Shown here in pieces: positions 6,501 through 7,545 of a stretch of 7,545 nt of DNA. The notes under the pieces are model-generated. The model was not told the DNA's origin, ran no database searches, and saw only the letters and a program-made list of their open reading frames with translations. The position numbers were made by a program, and so were the translations under genes. The stretch lies in contig CAMWRK010000101.1 in NCBI GenBank assembly GCA_947176655.1, positions 1-7,545 on the forward strand, in the 5' to 3' direction. The stretch comes from an uncultured Prevotellaceae bacterium (GTDB lineage Bacteria; Bacteroidota; Bacteroidia; Bacteroidales; Bacteroidaceae). Within the stretch, counting starts at the first letter, position 1, and each line of letters opens with the position of its first letter.

Positions 6501-6565
6501 AGGATGAGCAGCGTCATCACCGTGGCCAGCACCGGGCGCCTTATTGAAAGTTCGGAAATGTTCAC
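3533..6565 (-). CDS. RND (HAE-1/AcrB-like) inner-membrane efflux pump
   Basis: This is a proton-driven RND drug/amphiphile exporter of 1010 residues with the full two-fold architecture. TM1 is near residues 9-31 and is followed by a large periplasmic porter loop to about 335. TM2-6 span about 338-486, the second periplasmic loop about 545-840, and the final TM bundle about 845-1003. The proton-relay pair is Asp400-Asp401 in SVGLVVDDAIVMTENI, corresponding to AcrB Asp407/Asp408. The partner lysine is Lys912 in IGLVAKNGILIVEF, and the arginine motif RLRPILMTS is at 942-950. The signature start NISELSIRRPVLATVM confirms the start codon as GTG at 6565, 4 nt after the adaptor stop. The second porter loop is shorter than in AcrB where the phenylalanine-rich switch loop would be. 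Adaptor and channel genes flank it in one operon. Substrates cannot be read from sequence. Confidence 0.97.
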   Translation of the reverse strand: MNISELSIRRPVLATVMTLLILIFGAVGYMSLGVREYPSVDNPIISVSCSYPGANADVIENQITEPLEQNINGIPGIRSLTSVSQQGQCRITVEFELSVDLETAANDVRDKVARAQRFLPRDCDPPTVSKADADATPILMVALKSNKRSLLELSELADLTVKEQLQTIQDVSSVMIWGEKKYCMRLWLDPVKMSGYGITPMDVKNALDRENVELPSGSIEGNTRELSIRTMGQMSTTEEFNNLVIKETDGRIIRFSDIGRAELSARDIKSYMKMNGVPMVGVVVIPQPGANHIDIADAVHSRMKIMEKDLPEDVQYDYGFDNTKFIRASIAEVESTVYEAFILVIIIIFLFLRDWRVTLIPCLVIPVSLIGAFFVMYLLDFSINVLSMLAVVLSVGLVVDDAIVMTENIYIRIERGMKPFDAGIEGAKEIFFAVISTTVTLLAVFLPIVFMEGQTGRLFREFSFVVAGSVVISSFAALTITPMLATKLLVNRKEKNWFYRKTEPFFDGLNRVYSESLTAFLQRRWMAVAMMLAALAACVAMWTNIPSEMAPLEDRSSITIRTTGPEGVTYEYMRDYTEDINSLADSLMPDAAFITARVADGSGNIRITLKDLTERDYTQMEVAERLGNAVGKKTDARAFVQQQSTFGGRRGAMPVQYVLQATDIGKLEKVLPQFMARVYDSPAFRMADVDLKFSKPEVRLSVNREKASLMGVSTKDIAQTLQYGLSGQRMGYLYLNGKQYEIVGEINRQQRNDPANLKAIYMRSSDGKMVQMENLVDLVESIAPPKLYRYNRFVSATVSAGLAPGYTIGDGLDEMDKIAKETLDETFRTALAGDSKEFRESSSSLYFAFALALVLIYLILAAQFESFKDPFVIMLTVPLAIAGALLFMLIGGQTMNIFSQIGIIMLIGLVAKNGILIVEFANQRQHQGEDKMTAIREASVQRLRPILMTSVSTVLGLLPLMFASGEGSAGRVAMGTAVVGGMVISTLLTMFVVPAIYSFVATSLQTKNKR

Positions 6566-6569
6566 TTGT

Positions 6570-7545
6570 TTACTTCGATGTGGTGTTTTCTATCCTTACG
6601 TTTACGGCCTGTCCTGCACGCAACTGCATGGTGCCGCTGGTTATCACCGTATCTCCGATGCTCAGTCCGCGCAACACCTGTACCTGGGCATCCGTGCGCA
6701 GGCCTTTGGTTATCTCCACAGGCTCAGCCTTGCCGCTGCGGCATACATACACTTTGTCGATACCCATTTCGGACACTATGGCCTCGCTTGGCACGGCCAG
6801 TGTGCCGTTATATTCCTTTGTTGTCAGGTACACGCTGGCATAGCGCCCGGGCACGAGTCTGCCGTCCTTGTTATCATACAGAGCCCTCACCGTAAATGTT
6901 CTCGTGTTCTCGTCCACCCTTGAGTCTGAGGCATACACCTTTGCCTTGCGCGGCGTCAGGTCACCTTCTACGGTGAATTCCAGAGCCGCTCCGTCCTGGA
7001 GTGTACCGGCATATCGTTCCGGCACGCTGAATTCCACTTTCAGCGGACTTCTTTTTGTCAACATGGCCAGTGTTGTCTGTGTAGTGGCAAAGGCACCTAC
7101 GCTCACCTGCCGCAAGCCTATGACACCGCTGAAAGGTGCCCGGAGTTCCGTCCGGGCTATTTCTGCTTTCACTCCGTCAATCTCAGCTTTCAGAGCCGAT
7201 AGATTGGCCTCGGCCTCCTGAAAGGCCTCCTTGCTCACAGCCTCCTTTTCCAAGAGAGCCTTGGCTCTGTACACTCTGTCCTGCAGCAGGCGCAGTTGCG
7301 CCTCCTTGCGTCTAAGTTCCGCCTGTAGGGACGCATCGTTGATTTTGGCCAGAAGGGTACCTTTTTCAACAGTGGAACCCTCCTTGAAGAAAATCCCGGT
7401 AATCTTTCCCGATGTTTCAAAAGACAGGTTCACTTCCTCATCCGGCACCAGTGAACCACTCATGGCCAGACCGTCAGTCAGCATCTGTTCATCCATTACC
7501 ACGGCTCTCACGTCCAGTATTTTCCCTTGCTTGCTACCTGCAGCA
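6570..7545 (-). CDS. RND periplasmic adaptor (membrane fusion protein), 5' end outside the window
   Basis: This is the periplasmic adaptor that joins the inner-membrane pump to the TolC-like channel. The 324 residues in view run in order through four parts. A lipoyl/barrel-sandwich half contains DEEVNLSFETSGKITGIFF and EGSTVEKGTLLAKI. A short alpha-helical hairpin follows, rich in Leu, Lys, Glu and Ala, with the tip near EKEAVSKEAFQEAE. The returning lipoyl half (RTELRAPFSGVIGLRQVSVG) comes next. Then a beta-barrel (SPLKVEFSVPERYAGTL) leads into the membrane-proximal domain (RLVPGRYASVYL, AVPSEAIV, ITKGLRTDAQVQVLRGLSIGD). The frame stays open to the right edge through residues AAGSKQGKILD; the GTG at 7509-7511 is therefore not the real start. 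The missing N-terminus should carry a signal peptide or lipobox. The hairpin is short compared with AcrA. The stop at 6570-6572 is 4 nt before the pump start. The operon promoter must lie beyond the window. Confidence 0.95.
   Translation of the reverse strand, partial: AAGSKQGKILDVRAVVMDEQMLTDGLAMSGSLVPDEEVNLSFETSGKITGIFFKEGSTVEKGTLLAKINDASLQAELRRKEAQLRLLQDRVYRAKALLEKEAVSKEAFQEAEANLSALKAEIDGVKAEIARTELRAPFSGVIGLRQVSVGAFATTQTTLAMLTKRSPLKVEFSVPERYAGTLQDGAALEFTVEGDLTPRKAKVYASDSRVDENTRTFTVRALYDNKDGRLVPGRYASVYLTTKEYNGTLAVPSEAIVSEMGIDKVYVCRSGKAEPVEITKGLRTDAQVQVLRGLSIGDTVITSGTMQLRAGQAVNVRIENTTSK

Noticed and set aside
5763..6923. 386-codon plus-strand ORF.
   Set aside because: It runs antisense across the pump-adaptor junction, has no recognisable domain, and conflicts with two strongly supported genes.
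7528..7545. CCTGCAGCA at the right edge matches part of spacer 2, suggesting self-targeting.
   Set aside because: Only 9 of 30 bases match and the sequence is simple; it is a chance match.

Overview
The window looks like chromosomal DNA from a member of the Bacteroidota, most plausibly a Bacteroidales species such as a Prevotella or Bacteroides relative. This is inferred from protein style, weak or absent Shine-Dalgarno sequences and the form of the CRISPR repeat; no marker gene is present to fix the genus. The window has two parts that differ in base composition. Hand-counted 60-base samples give about 30-38% G+C on the left (18/60 at 1201, 22/60 at 1381, 23/60 at 361) and about 53% on the right (32/60 at 4681 and at 5161).

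Left, accessory-like part (1 to about 1560). A small, apparently complete CRISPR array (37-336) has five 36-bp repeats and four spacers of exactly 30 bp. The left repeat is strongly degenerate and the right repeat carries two changes. No cas gene is in the window. The 36/30 geometry and the GTTGTGG...ACAAC repeat fit a type II (probably II-C) system best; type VI-B shares the geometry but usually has a different repeat core. A 70-codon Cro/C1-type helix-turn-helix regulator starts 15 bp after the last repeat. It is followed by a possible 28-codon hydrophobic micro-ORF and by what looks like the C-terminal remnant of a DUF2335-type membrane protein carrying short tandem duplications. A roughly 200-bp non-coding stretch with inverted repeats separates these from a convergent GtrA-like membrane protein gene, whose start is unusual (TTG, or ATG with a one-base homopolymer shift). 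An 11-bp inverted repeat lies just upstream of that start.

Right, core-like part (1573-7545, all on the minus strand). This is a tripartite RND efflux operon. In transcription order it holds a periplasmic adaptor (membrane fusion protein, 5' end beyond the window), an inner-membrane HAE-1/AcrB-like pump, a TolC-like outer-membrane channel, and a small HEAT-like helical-repeat protein of unknown function. Junctions are very tight: 4 nt, a 4-nt ATGA overlap, and 5 nt. Co-transcription and translational coupling are therefore likely. Adaptor, pump and channel together would span both membranes and export amphiphilic or toxic compounds using the proton gradient. The HEAT-like protein has no export signal and is an uncharacterised passenger or cytoplasmic partner.

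I saw no tRNA, rRNA, insertion sequence or integrase. The most useful items for follow-up are the CRISPR array abutting a regulator gene, the decayed membrane-protein gene, the gtrA start and its upstream inverted repeat, and the HEAT-like gene linked to the efflux operon.
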